Translations under genes and position numbers: made by a program
NCBI GenBank assembly: GCA_000963575.1
Contig: CP011077.1
Span: 3,968,001-4,032,000 of the forward strand
Length of the DNA: 64,000 nucleotides
Reading direction: 5' to 3'
From: Klebsiella michiganensis
Lineage (GTDB): Bacteria; Pseudomonadota; Gammaproteobacteria; Enterobacterales; Enterobacteriaceae
Shown: in pieces, positions 50,601 through 58,243 of the stretch
How positions within the stretch are numbered: the first letter of the stretch is position 1
Layout: every line of letters begins with the position of its first letter
Notes under the pieces: model-generated
The model's database searches: none
What the model was told of the DNA's origin: nothing
Seen by the model: the letters and a program-made list of their open reading frames with translations, nothing else

Positions 50601-50821
50601 GCCCTATCGTGATGACCTCCATCGCCTTTATCGCCGGGACTATCCCGCTGATTCTGGGCCACGGCGCGGGCGCGGAAGTGCGCGGCGTGACCGGGGTGAC
50701 GGTGTTCTCGGGCATGTTAGGGGTGACGCTGTTTGGTCTGTTCCTGACGCCGGTGTTTTACGTCACGCTGCGTAAGCTCGTTACGCGCGGTAAAACCCAG
50801 GCCAAAACTATCGAGGCGTGA
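47669..50821 (+). CDS. oqxB: Multidrug efflux RND permease OqxB
   Basis: 1050 residues, the same length as Klebsiella OqxB, starting MDFSRFFIDRPIFAAVLSIL. Twelve TM helices in the HAE1 pattern with two large periplasmic loops. The proton-relay segment GIVVDDAIVVVENVER (about residues 410-425, the Asp pair in TM4) and TM10-12 (GLACKNAILIVEFARELE) are intact. It drives proton-coupled export of fluoroquinolones, olaquindox, nitrofurantoin and others. It lies 23 bp after oqxA, with CAGAGAA as ribosome site, and ends at a terminator shared with oqxR. Chromosomal carriage indicates intrinsic rather than acquired resistance potential. Confidence 0.98.
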   Translation: MDFSRFFIDRPIFAAVLSILIFITGLIAIPLLPISEYPDVVPPSVQVRAEYPGANPKVIAETVATPLEEAINGVENMMYMKSVAGSDGVLVTTVTFRPGTDPDQAQVQVQNRVSQAEARLPEDVRRLGITTQKQSPTLTLVVHLFSPNGKYDSLYMRNYATLKVKDELARLPGVGQIQIFGSGEYAMRVWLDPNKVAARGLTASDVVTAMQEQNVQVSAGQLGAEPLPKASDFLISINAQGRLHSEEEFGNIILKTSPDGSLVRLRDVARIELGSGSYALRSQLNNKDAVGIGIFQAPGANAIDLSNAVRAKMAELSTRFPADMKWAAPYDPTVFVRDSIRAVVQTLLEAVVLVVLVVILFLQTWRASIIPLIAVPVSVVGTFSILYLLGFSLNTLSLFGLVLAIGIVVDDAIVVVENVERNIEEGLAPLQAAHQAMREVSGPIIAIALVLCAVFVPMAFLSGVTGQFYKQFAVTIAISTVISAINSLTLSPALAALLLKPHGAPKDMPTRLIDRLFGWLFRPFNRFFHRSSEGYQGLVSKTLGRRGAVFAVYVLLLCAAGVMFKTVPGGFIPTQDKLYLIGGVKMPEGSSLERTDAVIRKMSEIGMNTEGVDYAVAFPGLNALQFTNTPNTGTVFFGLKPFDQRKHTAAQINAEINAKISQIQEGFGFSILPPPILGLGQGSGYSLYIQDRAGLGYGALQTAVNTMSGAIMQTPGMHFPISTYQANVPQLDVQVDRDKAKAQGVSLTDLFGTLQTYLGSSYVNDFNEFGRTWRVMAQADGQFRDSIEDIGNLRTRNSQGEMVPIGSMVKITTTYGPDPVIRYNGYPAADLIGDADPRVLSSAQAMSKLAAMSGQVLPNGMNIEWTDLSYQQATQGNTAMIVFPVAVLLAFLVLAALYESWTLPLAVILIVPMTMLSALFGVWLTGGDNNVFVQVGLVVLMGLACKNAILIVEFARELEMQGKGIMESALEACRLRLRPIVMTSIAFIAGTIPLILGHGAGAEVRGVTGVTVFSGMLGVTLFGLFLTPVFYVTLRKLVTRGKTQAKTIEA

Positions 50822-50869
50822 GCCAGATAAAAAGGGCGGTGTAACAACCGCCTGATTAGCCCAACAAAA

Positions 50870-50897
50870 AACCGCCTTTCAAAGAGGCGGTTTTTTT
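50870..50897. terminator. Bidirectional terminator between oqxB and oqxR
   Basis: A6-CCGCCT-TTCAA-AGAGGCGG-T7. A second shorter stem (GGCGGT-GTAACA-ACCGCC, about 50835-50852) precedes it. Confidence 0.88.
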
Positions 50898-50923
50898 ATT
50901 TCTGCGGAAAGTGGCTGCAGGGC

Positions 50924-51403
50924 TTAATGGCCTTTTTTGTACAGCGCCTCTAGCTCAGGCACCGGCTGGCAGCCGCTGGTATCGCTCTTTTTCACTTTCT
51001 CCAGCGCGCTGGCCACGGTATGGCGAGCCAGCACCGCCAGCGACGCCTCTTCGGCTTCTTCCGCAATCGTTTTGAAGTACCAGCAGGCGTTGGCGCTCAC
51101 CACGCAGCGGGCAGGCACGTCCGGGCGGGAAGCCCAAATCTTTTTGTCTTCAATCACCGACAGGTAAATATCTCGCAGGGTTATCTCTTCGGCCGGGCGG
51201 CCAAGATGAATGGAACCGTTGCGCCCCAGCGTCGAGACAATAATGCCGTCGCGCGTGAGGGGAACCATCAGTTTACGGATAAAGCTCGGGTTGGCTTCCA
51301 GCCCGTAGGCAAGAATTGCGCTGGTCGAACGTTCACCCATTTGCTCCGCCATCGCTACGCTGAGAACCATCTGCAAAGCTGTCGGGAAGCGGTAATCTAA
51401 CAT
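50924..51403 (-). CDS. oqxR: Rrf2-family repressor OqxR
   Basis: 159 residues from the ATG at 51401-51403 (MLDYRFPTALQMVLSVAMAEQ); 14 further in-frame codons upstream are not in the family start. Winged helix-turn-helix with STSAILAYGLEANPSFIRKLMVPLTRDGIIVSTLGRNGSIHLGR (N-terminal DNA-binding region, quoted in two parts in the family pattern). Two Cys in RCVVSANACWYF could sense redox or ligand, without the three-Cys FeS pattern of IscR. Known to repress oqxAB and rarA in Klebsiella; loss-of-function mutations raise efflux. It converges on oqxB. Confidence 0.92.
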   Translation of the reverse strand: MLDYRFPTALQMVLSVAMAEQMGERSTSAILAYGLEANPSFIRKLMVPLTRDGIIVSTLGRNGSIHLGRPAEEITLRDIYLSVIEDKKIWASRPDVPARCVVSANACWYFKTIAEEAEEASLAVLARHTVASALEKVKKSDTSGCQPVPELEALYKKGH

Positions 51404-51666
51404 TTCATTTTCCTGGGTCGCGGTGGATCTTGTTCTTTTTGGCACCGCTAAGGTGAATAATCAATGAGCAATAATATACCAAATGTAGCGTTTTTTTTGA
51501 AGCAATCTGAGCTTTACCTGAGATGCAGTTCAAAATAACCGAAAGCTCATTTTCAATAAGTTACGGATCTAAACTATTCAATAAATGAATTCTGCCAGGC
51601 CGGGAAATTAATTCAAGCACTTGCCATGCCAGCTAATAAGTTGTGTAGCTGGCGTTGAATAAAATG

Positions 51667-51688
51667 CCCCGGCCTGTTTTGACCGGGG
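51667..51688 (-). terminator. Terminator-like hairpin of the downstream lipoprotein gene
   Basis: CCCCGG-N10-CCGGGG read on the reverse strand, followed by GCATTTTAT, 8 bp past the lipoprotein stop. The rest of the 292-bp gap to oqxR (51404-51695) is AT-rich without genes. Confidence 0.65.
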
Positions 51689-51695
51689 AACATAT

Positions 51696-52280
51696 TTAGC
51701 GGCATTCTGGTTTCCAGTTTAACGCCTGCAGCGCAGCCATATCTTTGTCGGTATCGCCTTTGATGCGCTTCACCATGTCGTTCTCGGCCACTTTAGCGTC
51801 GGCGGGATACTGGCGGGCAAACTGCAGGTTGACGATGCCGCCGCAGGCTTCACGGGCGATCCACACATCTGACTCATAGCCGCCTTGCCTTGCGTCGCCC
51901 GGCTTCGGCAGGTAGATAATTCGGACTTCTGAAACATCGCCGTGTTTCACCACGGAATAGTGTGGCTTCGGTGTCGTGCGGTTTAGCTCCACCACCGTCG
52001 CCTGCATCCAGCGGTCGAGCGTGGCGTTGATCTTGAGCTGATTCACCGTAATTAACCGGGTCCACGCCCAATTTTCGGCCTTTTCACCGTCAGTAGTGTA
52101 TTCCCACACCGCCTGCTGCGGCGTAGAGCGAGTAAAAGACTGGCCGTAGGTTTTGCCCGCAAAAGCGATGGTCTGCGGCGCGGTAAGATCTTTAATCTGC
52201 GATGTTTTTGCCGACTGCGGGCCAGCACAGGCGGCCAGCAGGCAGGTCGAAGCCAGAACAGCAATGGAGTAACGATTCAA
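51696..52280 (-). CDS. Putative lipoprotein of unknown function
   Basis: 194 residues starting at a TTG codon at 52278-52280, supported by AAGGAAG 7 bp upstream. Signal peptide and lipobox LLAACAG (Cys18). The mature region has WEYTTDGEKAENWAWTRLITVNQ, SVVKHGDVSEVRIIYLPKPGD and four Cys in all. No family recognised beyond general enterobacterial lipoproteins. It stands alone between oqxR and the PvuRts1I-like gene. Asp after the +2 position is absent (Ala at +2), so outer-membrane sorting is expected. Confidence 0.6.
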   Translation of the reverse strand: MNRYSIAVLASTCLLAACAGPQSAKTSQIKDLTAPQTIAFAGKTYGQSFTRSTPQQAVWEYTTDGEKAENWAWTRLITVNQLKINATLDRWMQATVVELNRTTPKPHYSVVKHGDVSEVRIIYLPKPGDARQGGYESDVWIAREACGGIVNLQFARQYPADAKVAENDMVKRIKGDTDKDMAALQALNWKPECR

Positions 52281-52482
52281 CGGTAAGCTTCCTTCTTTTT
52301 GTTATTTAATCACGCCAGAAGTCGAGGCAGAAAATAGCCCATAGCAGCCTGAGACGATGCTTTCAGGCGATTTTATGCTCTCTGACCATAGAAGGAAGTG
52401 AGTGAATGATCAATTTTTGCAGATATACTTTTCAGCATGACCTCTTCAATCAAAAATTCAAGATCGTTATAAAAGGCAGTCT

Positions 52483-53370
52483 ATGAGTAAAACGGATTAT
52501 ATCCTGAGATCTCTTGCTAAGATTTCAGGCAAGCGCTGGGAGCATTACACGATTAATCGAATCTACCATCTCCTGAACGATCCTGACCTGGAGTTTATTT
52601 GCCAGCAGTGCATCAGGAAAAACGATGGGAAAATATATCTCGCCGATCTTTTTTTCCCTCAGTTAGGTCTATATCTGGAAATCGATGAAGGGCATCATGA
52701 CAGTGAAGACGCAAAAATAAGAGATGCCATACGCCGCCTTGATATTACTGAGGCAACAGGTTTTCGCGAAGAGAGGATCCCCGCCAGTAACGTCACCATC
52801 AACGAACTTGATAAATATATAGATAAATTCATCAAGTTAGTTAAAGAACTTAAATCAACTCTTTTGCACAAAAAAACGTTTGAGCCATGGGACTATGAAC
52901 ATCGCTATACTGCTTGCAACCACATAAAAAAAGGGATGATAACCGTAGGGCCAGAAGCACTTTTTCGCCACCATAAGGATGCTCTAAACTGCTTTGGATA
53001 TGAAAAGGGACATCATCAAGCGGGTCACTGGAATATACCAGAACATGTTAACAAGATTATTGGTCTTGAAGGAAAAAACATGATCTGGTTCCCAAAACTC
53101 TATGAGCAGAAAGACTGGAAAAATTCACTTTCAGACGATGGTAAGGTCATCACAGAATACCCGAACGATCTGGAAAAGAGCTATACAGAACGCTGGGATC
53201 ACCGAATAGTAATGGCTCATTCGCGAGATGAGTTAAACCGAACCCTGTACCGCTTTCTTGGCGTGTTTAGGGCTGATCCAGCAACATTATCCTCAGCAGA
53301 GAAAAAATTTATTCGTACCGCTACTAGTGTAAAAATATTCCCAAAATGTCTCTGCAAAAAAACTGATTAA
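52483..53370 (+). CDS. PvuRts1I-like modification-dependent (5-hydroxymethylcytosine) restriction endonuclease
   Basis: 295 residues, close to PvuRts1I (293). Strong similarity throughout to that enzyme as I recall it: MSKTDYILRSLAKISGKRWEHY, the Vsr/PD-(D/E)xK-like nuclease core KIYLADLFFPQLGLYLEIDE with the Asp/Glu metal ligands, RLDITEATGFREERIPASN, then an SRA-like modified-base pocket domain (about 140-295) with VGPEALFRHHKDALNCFGY and WDHRIVMAHSRDELNRTLYRFLGVF. Such type IV enzymes cut DNA containing hydroxymethyl- or glucosylated cytosine, as in T-even phages, and spare host DNA. It is lower in G+C than its neighbours, with no methylase beside it, as expected. A dyad (53380-53407) follows. 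Confidence 0.88.
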   Translation: MSKTDYILRSLAKISGKRWEHYTINRIYHLLNDPDLEFICQQCIRKNDGKIYLADLFFPQLGLYLEIDEGHHDSEDAKIRDAIRRLDITEATGFREERIPASNVTINELDKYIDKFIKLVKELKSTLLHKKTFEPWDYEHRYTACNHIKKGMITVGPEALFRHHKDALNCFGYEKGHHQAGHWNIPEHVNKIIGLEGKNMIWFPKLYEQKDWKNSLSDDGKVITEYPNDLEKSYTERWDHRIVMAHSRDELNRTLYRFLGVFRADPATLSSAEKKFIRTATSVKIFPKCLCKKTD

Positions 53371-53379
53371 TGATCTCGT

Positions 53380-53407
53380 TCCTGCTTTTCAACAATGAAA
53401 AGCAGGA
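53380..53407 (+). terminator. Hairpin after the PvuRts1I-like gene
   Basis: TCCTGCTTTTC-N6-GAAAAGCAGGA, perfect 11-bp stem 9 bp past the stop codon. Only a short T stretch follows, so termination is plausible rather than certain. Confidence 0.5.
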
Positions 53408-53501
53408 TTCCGCCCCACCTTCCCGCAACGGGCCTATACTTATCGGCGACACTTTTCCGCACGTTCTGTTCTGCATGCACCGATTTATGCGAGATAACGA
53501 T

Positions 53502-54422
53502 ATGGAATTAAAGGATTATTACGCCATCATGGGCGTGAAACCGACGGACGAACTCAAAACCATCAAAACCGCCTACCGCCGCCTGGCGCGCAAATACCAC
53601 CCCGACGTCAGCAAAGAGCCCGACGCAGAGGCCCGCTTTAAAGAAGTGGCGGAAGCCTGGGAAGTGCTGAGCGACGAGCAGCGCCGCGCCGAGTACGACC
53701 AGATGTGGCAGCACCGCAACGACCCGCAGTTTAATCAGCAGTTCCATCAGGGCGGCGAGCAGAGCTACAACGCCCAGGACTTCGACGATATCTTCTCTTC
53801 TATGTTTGGCCAGCAGGCCAGGCATTCTCGCCAGCCGCACGCCTCGCGTGGCCACGATTTAGAAATCGAAGTGGCGGTCTTCCTGGAAGAAACCCTGGCC
53901 GAACACAGCCGCACCATCAGCTACAAGCTGCCGGTCTATAACGTGTTTGGTATCGTCGAGCGGGAAATCCCAAAAACGCTGAACGTTAAAATTCCGGCCG
54001 GCGTCGGCGACGGGCAGCGCATCCGGCTCAAAGGCCAGGGCACGCCGGGTGAAAACGGCGGGCCAAACGGTGACCTGTGGCTGGTCGTCCATATCGCGCC
54101 GCATCCGCTGTTCGACATCGTCGGCCACAACCTTGAGGTCGTGGTCCCGCTGGCGCCGTGGGAAGCCGCGCTGGGGGCAAAAGTCGAGGTACCTACGCTC
54201 AAAGACAGCATTCTGATGACCATCCCGGCCGGCAGCCAGGCCGGGCAGAAGCTGCGCATCAAAGGCAAAGGACTGGTCAGTAAACAGCACACCGGCGACC
54301 TGTTCGCGGTGATCAAAATCGTGATGCCACCTAAGCCGGATGAAAACGCCGCGGCGCTTTGGCAACAGCTGGCAGACGCCCAGTCGGCATTCAATCCGCG
54401 CAAAGATTGGGGGAAAAAATAA
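53502..54422 (+). CDS. cbpA: Curved DNA-binding protein / DnaJ-like co-chaperone CbpA
   Basis: 306 residues from the ATG at 53502 (MELKDYYAIMGVKPTDELKTIKTAYRRLARKYHPDVS). The J domain (1-70) has the HPD motif, a Gln/Gly-rich linker follows, and two C-terminal substrate domains resemble DnaJ but lack the Cys-rich zinc finger (about 115-290; GVGDGQRIRLKGQGTPGENGG). It stimulates DnaK and binds curved DNA, accumulating in stationary phase. Overlaps cbpM at TAATG. Confidence 0.97.
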   Translation: MELKDYYAIMGVKPTDELKTIKTAYRRLARKYHPDVSKEPDAEARFKEVAEAWEVLSDEQRRAEYDQMWQHRNDPQFNQQFHQGGEQSYNAQDFDDIFSSMFGQQARHSRQPHASRGHDLEIEVAVFLEETLAEHSRTISYKLPVYNVFGIVEREIPKTLNVKIPAGVGDGQRIRLKGQGTPGENGGPNGDLWLVVHIAPHPLFDIVGHNLEVVVPLAPWEAALGAKVEVPTLKDSILMTIPAGSQAGQKLRIKGKGLVSKQHTGDLFAVIKIVMPPKPDENAAALWQQLADAQSAFNPRKDWGKK

Positions 54423-54727
54423 TGGCTAACGTCACTGTCACTTTCACTATCACCGAGTTCTGCCTGCACACCGGCATTCAGGCGGACGAGCTCAATGAGA
54501 TAGTCGGCCTGGGCGTCGTCGAACCCTACGATTTTGAGGTCAAACCCTGGCTGTTTGACGACCACGCGATCAGCGTGGCGCAGCGGGCCTTACGGCTAAG
54601 ACGAGAATTAGCCCTGGACTGGCCGGGCATCGCCGTGGCGCTCACCCTGCTGGAGGAGAATGAACGCCTGCGGCAGGAGAATCGCCTGCTCCGGCAGCGT
54701 ATAGGGCGTTTTATTCGCCATCCATAA
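54422..54727 (+). CDS. cbpM: CbpM, modulator of CbpA
   Basis: 101 residues, the E. coli length, starting in the TAATG overlap with cbpA. MerR-like HTH fold with FCLHTGIQADELNEIVGLGVVEP and a C-terminal coiled coil (LLEENERLRQENRLLRQRIG). It binds the CbpA J domain and inhibits both its chaperone and DNA-binding activities. A TGGTGGATA / TATCCACCA hairpin (54737-54769) follows without a T-run. Confidence 0.96.
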   Translation: MANVTVTFTITEFCLHTGIQADELNEIVGLGVVEPYDFEVKPWLFDDHAISVAQRALRLRRELALDWPGIAVALTLLEENERLRQENRLLRQRIGRFIRHP

Positions 54728-54876
54728 GCGTATCTTCTGGTGGATAATTCAGCAGAATATATCCACCAGTCGTGAACATCCTGATTCATTTAGGAATATT
54801 ACCTAAGGCAACATCCGCTTCGCTGTGCCAGGCTTATTCACGGTCATAAGGACTGATAACGTTTGTAGAGGATATT

Positions 54877-55236
54877 ATGAAAAAAACGATCATCGCTTTA
54901 TCTGCAATTCTGCTGGCTGCTCCTGTTTTTGCCGCGACCACCACACACGCAACCGATGAGACCGTTGCCGCGGCGCACGAAGGCGCGAACACCGCCAAAG
55001 AGAAACTGCACGAGGCGGAAAACAAAGGCGAAGAGCTGAAGCTTAAGTCTAAGCACGCCGCCGAAGGTAAAAGCGACAGCGTAGGCAGCAAGGTGAGCGA
55101 AGGCTCCCAGAAGGCCTGGCATAAAACCAAAGAAGGCACCGAGAAAGGTTGGAATGCAACCAAAGAAGGCGCTGAAAAAGGTTGGAATAAGACCAAAGAA
55201 GGCGCGTCTGATCTGAAGAAAAAAGTCAGCGAATAA
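54877..55236 (+). CDS. Exported low-complexity Lys/Glu/Gly repeat protein
   Basis: 119 residues with AGAGG ribosome site. Signal peptide MKKTIIALSAILLAAPVFAA, then a hydrophilic helical chain. Residues about 75-115 contain three near-repeats KGWNATKEGAE / KGWNKTKEGAS / KAWHKTKEGTE, an 11-residue pattern like that of LEA and stress-tolerance proteins. No Cys. I recognise no characterised family. It probably acts in the periplasm under envelope or desiccation stress (inference). Ends in a strong terminator. Confidence 0.7.
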   Translation: MKKTIIALSAILLAAPVFAATTTHATDETVAAAHEGANTAKEKLHEAENKGEELKLKSKHAAEGKSDSVGSKVSEGSQKAWHKTKEGTEKGWNATKEGAEKGWNKTKEGASDLKKKVSE

Positions 55237-55253
55237 TTAGCCTTCTCTGAAGA

Positions 55254-55279
55254 AAAAGCCGCGAAAGCGGCTTTTTTTA
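55254..55279 (+). terminator. Rho-independent terminator
   Basis: AGCCGC-GAAA-GCGGCT-T6 directly after the repeat protein; an A-run precedes it, so it may also serve the convergent nitroreductase gene. Confidence 0.9.
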
Positions 55280-55285
55280 TGCCCG

Positions 55286-55966
55286 CTAGTTATGCAGCGT
55301 CACGCTGTCGTCCACGCTCTGGCGCCACATGCGAACCTGAGCGGACGGCGCGTTCGGGTCGGCGTAGCCGAAGGAGATCCCGAACAGCAGGCGATAATCG
55401 TCCGGCACGCCCAGAATTTTACGCGTCGCATCGGCATGGAAACCGAGCAGCGTCTGCGGAATGCCGGCAAAGCCACGCGCCGCCAGTGACAGCAGGAAGC
55501 TCTGCCCGTACATGCCGATGTCGGACGCCACACGGACGTTGTCGCCAAACGATGGCATAAACAGGAAGGCCACATGCGGGGCGCCGAAGAAGTTGAAGTT
55601 ACGCAGGTAGGCCTCGCGGCGCTTCTCTTTATCGTCGCGGGCAATGCCTAATGCATCGTAATAAACCTTCGCCTGGCGCTGGCTGCGTTCGTAGTAATCG
55701 CCGTGAAAATCGTCATAGCTGAAGCTGAAATCCGGCGTGACGTTGCCCGCCGTATCGTTCTCAATCATCATCTTTTGCAGCGCATCTTTGGTTGCGCCGG
55801 AGGCAATATGGACGTTCCACGGCTGGGTGTTGCAGTTGGACGGGGAATGCTGGGCATCCTGCAAAACATCGCGGATTTGCGCCTCAGTCAGCGGCGTGGG
55901 CAGAAACGCCCGGGACGAAAAACGCTGACGTACGGCCTCGTCAAAAGCCAAAACTTTATTGCTCAT
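55286..55966 (-). CDS. Nitroreductase-family flavoprotein
   Basis: 226 residues from the ATG at 55964-55966 (MSNKVLAFDEAVRQRFSSRAFLPTPL). FMN-binding motifs: FSSRAF near 15, QHSPSNCNTQPWNVHIA near 40 and RGFAGIPQTLLGF near 165. The cytoplasmic NAD(P)H-dependent enzyme reduces nitro compounds, quinones or similar; substrate unknown. Divergent from a LysR regulator with 119 bp between them, a usual regulator-target layout. An upstream in-frame extension overlaps the LysR promoter region and was rejected. Confidence 0.85.
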   Translation of the reverse strand: MSNKVLAFDEAVRQRFSSRAFLPTPLTEAQIRDVLQDAQHSPSNCNTQPWNVHIASGATKDALQKMMIENDTAGNVTPDFSFSYDDFHGDYYERSQRQAKVYYDALGIARDDKEKRREAYLRNFNFFGAPHVAFLFMPSFGDNVRVASDIGMYGQSFLLSLAARGFAGIPQTLLGFHADATRKILGVPDDYRLLFGISFGYADPNAPSAQVRMWRQSVDDSVTLHN

Positions 55967-56085
55967 ACCATCCTCTCTGTGCTTCCCCGACGGTTCGGGG
56001 ATCATGACTTGCCGGGGAGGATAACCCTGCCGGGCGTAGCGAAAAACCGTATAATCCATTAAGGACTTTTGCGGAAATTGCACAA

Positions 56086-57018
56086 ATGAAAGATCTGAGC
56101 CAGATAAATGCGCGCTCAATGCGCCTCTTCCTTGCCGTTATCAACGAAGGCAGTTTTTCAGAAGTGGCCCGCCAGGAGAGCCTGTCGCCCTCTTCCGTTT
56201 CCCGCACCGTGATTCAGCTTGAGCAATCGCTGGAAACGCAGCTGCTGTACCGCAACACGCGAGCCGTGGTCGCCACCGAGGCGGGGAATATTTACGCCGC
56301 TGCGTTCAGGGAAATGCTGAGCCAGCTTGAACAGGCGCAAAACCAGATTGGTGAGCGCCGTCAAGAGCCCGGCGGGGTGCTGCGTTTCAATGCGCCGGTG
56401 TCTTTCGGTCTGCGCCATATCGCCCCGTGGATTGCCGAATTCAGTGAACGCTATCCGGCGCTGCGGCTGGAGCTAAACCTGACCGATAACTACATCGACC
56501 CGCTGGCGGACGGCACCGATTTGCTGCTGCGTATCTCGCCGATGCAGGACAGCTCGCTGCACGGGCGTTTTATTACCCGCCAGCGGGCTTATCTGGTGGC
56601 CAGCCCGGCCTATCTCGCACGCTACGGCACGCCGCAAAAGCCCGAAGAGTTACACAATCACAGGCTACTGGCCTATCGAGGTCTGATGGGCCTTCAGCGC
56701 TGGTATTTCACCCAGGGGGAAGAAAAAATACAGCTCACGCCGGAGCCTAAAATCGTCTCCGGTAATGCAGAGATGCTGGTGAAAGCGGCAGAAGATGGCG
56801 CAGGTATTGTGCTGTTCCCGGACTGGCAAATCAGCGATGCGCTGCGGGCCAAGCGGCTTATCCCGATGATGATGGAATACACCGCGTCCTACAGCGCCAC
56901 CGACCATTCACTCTATATGCTCTATCCCGGCGGGCGCTTTCCGTCGCTTAACACCCGCACCGCGATAGACTTCTTTATGGCGAAGTTTGGCTCTCCGCCT
57001 TACTGGCAGGACGTTTAA
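56086..57018 (+). CDS. LysR-family transcriptional regulator
   Basis: 310 residues. N-terminal winged HTH (about 8-66, INARSMRLFLAVINEGSFSEVARQESLSPSSVSRTVIQLE) and a LysR substrate-binding domain (about 90-295) in the CrgA-like subfamily, with GVLRFNAPVSFGLRHIAPW, LADGTDLLLRISPM and VKAAEDGAGIVLFPDWQ. It probably controls the divergent nitroreductase and itself, in response to an unknown ligand. Ends near a long inverted repeat (57046-57096). Confidence 0.88.
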   Translation: MKDLSQINARSMRLFLAVINEGSFSEVARQESLSPSSVSRTVIQLEQSLETQLLYRNTRAVVATEAGNIYAAAFREMLSQLEQAQNQIGERRQEPGGVLRFNAPVSFGLRHIAPWIAEFSERYPALRLELNLTDNYIDPLADGTDLLLRISPMQDSSLHGRFITRQRAYLVASPAYLARYGTPQKPEELHNHRLLAYRGLMGLQRWYFTQGEEKIQLTPEPKIVSGNAEMLVKAAEDGAGIVLFPDWQISDALRAKRLIPMMMEYTASYSATDHSLYMLYPGGRFPSLNTRTAIDFFMAKFGSPPYWQDV

Positions 57019-57045
57019 CTCGTTTTAAGTTCATCGAAAAGCTCG

Positions 57046-57096
57046 GGGGGTTTATCCCGCGCTTTAAACAGCAGGATCAGCGCGTGATAAACCCCC
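57046..57096. terminator. Long inverted repeat between convergent genes
   Basis: GGGGGTTTATCCCGCGCT and AGCGCGTGATAAACCCCC form arms of about 18 bp with one mismatch and a 15-bp loop, between the LysR gene and the convergent hydrolase gene. No T-run; a probable bidirectional RNA hairpin. Confidence 0.5.
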
Positions 57097-57103
57097 AATG
57101 AAT

Positions 57104-58243
57104 TTACCCTTTATCGCCAATCCATTGCATAAACTCGCCGACGTGATTAGCCCACAGATCCGGGCGCGTCATAGTAAAATGCCCGGGCGATGTCGGGGTT
57201 CCGGCCTGTACCACGTAGCGGCCCTGTTTTAGCTTCGGTACCTCAGTTTCCAGCACGCGCAGGCTGTCCGGGTTAAACTCGTCGTCAGAGAAATTCAGCG
57301 CATACAGTTTGGTGGTAATTTTGCTCAGGTCAGGCTGCGGGTTATAGCTGAAGGAAGATTTGAGCGAATAGAGAACATCGTTGGTATCGATATGGTTGGC
57401 GGTGAAACGGTTGTTCGCCAGGAACTTGTCCGCTGCGGCCCCGTCCGGGATCGTCCTTTGCAGATCCGGCGCGCTGTCGATCATCATTCGCAGAATGTTG
57501 TACCCCTGGAGCCAGCTCTCAGGTGCCTGAGTATAATTGCCGTTGTGCCATGCCGGATCGGCTCGCACCGAGTCCACGATCATTCTGCGCCACAGCAAAT
57601 TACGCCCGGAAACCTTGATCGGCAGTGACACCACCGGCATGACGCCGTCCATCATGTTCGGGTACGCCACCGCCCACTGCCAGGCGTTCATTCCCCCCAT
57701 CGACATCCCTATCACGGCATGCAGGTGCTTAATGCCCAGCGTTTCGGTCACCAGCTTGTGCTGCAAATCAACCATATCGCCGTAATCGTAGTTGGGGAAT
57801 TTCGCCTTTAAGCCGTCGCTCGGTTTGCTCGACTGGCCGTGGCCAATGCTGTCGGCAAAAATCAGATAGTAGCGGTTCGAGTCCAGCGGGCGGCCCGGTC
57901 CGTAAAGGGATTTGGTCCAGGCTGGACTCAGCAGCGCGCGGCTGTCCGCCCCCGTCCAGTGCAGCACCAGAATCGCATTATCAATCTCTCCCTGCGCATT
58001 TCGGTGCGCCTTCCCAAGCGTGGCGTAGTGCAACTTCACCTGAGCCAGCGTTTCGCCATCCCGAAACTTGTAGTTAGCGAATACGGCATTGGCCTGACGC
58101 GCCGCCGGGTTGAGCTGTGTGTCCCAGGGAGCCCCGGGTGCTGCTGGCGCGGGGGCCGCAAATACGGGGCTGGAGAGCCCGGCACCGGCAAACAGGAGGC
58201 TTAAAAGCAGACTGACTTTCGTAAGGGTACGCGTAGATTTCAT
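57104..58243 (-). CDS. Exported alpha/beta hydrolase, homoserine O-acetyltransferase (MetX)-like
   Basis: 379 residues with a signal peptide (1-30, ending VFAAP). Alpha/beta-hydrolase fold of the MetX subfamily: VLHWTGADSRALLSPAWTKSLYGPGRPLDS, FADSIGHGQSSKPSD, and the nucleophile elbow VIGMSMGGMNAWQWAV (Ser at about 192). Asp in LNFSDDEFNP and His in SPGHFTM complete a plausible triad. A signal peptide is unusual for a methionine-pathway enzyme, so an envelope hydrolase or acyl-transfer role is more likely. Divergent from an HxlR regulator. Confidence 0.8.
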   Translation of the reverse strand: MKSTRTLTKVSLLLSLLFAGAGLSSPVFAAPAPAAPGAPWDTQLNPAARQANAVFANYKFRDGETLAQVKLHYATLGKAHRNAQGEIDNAILVLHWTGADSRALLSPAWTKSLYGPGRPLDSNRYYLIFADSIGHGQSSKPSDGLKAKFPNYDYGDMVDLQHKLVTETLGIKHLHAVIGMSMGGMNAWQWAVAYPNMMDGVMPVVSLPIKVSGRNLLWRRMIVDSVRADPAWHNGNYTQAPESWLQGYNILRMMIDSAPDLQRTIPDGAAADKFLANNRFTANHIDTNDVLYSLKSSFSYNPQPDLSKITTKLYALNFSDDEFNPDSLRVLETEVPKLKQGRYVVQAGTPTSPGHFTMTRPDLWANHVGEFMQWIGDKG

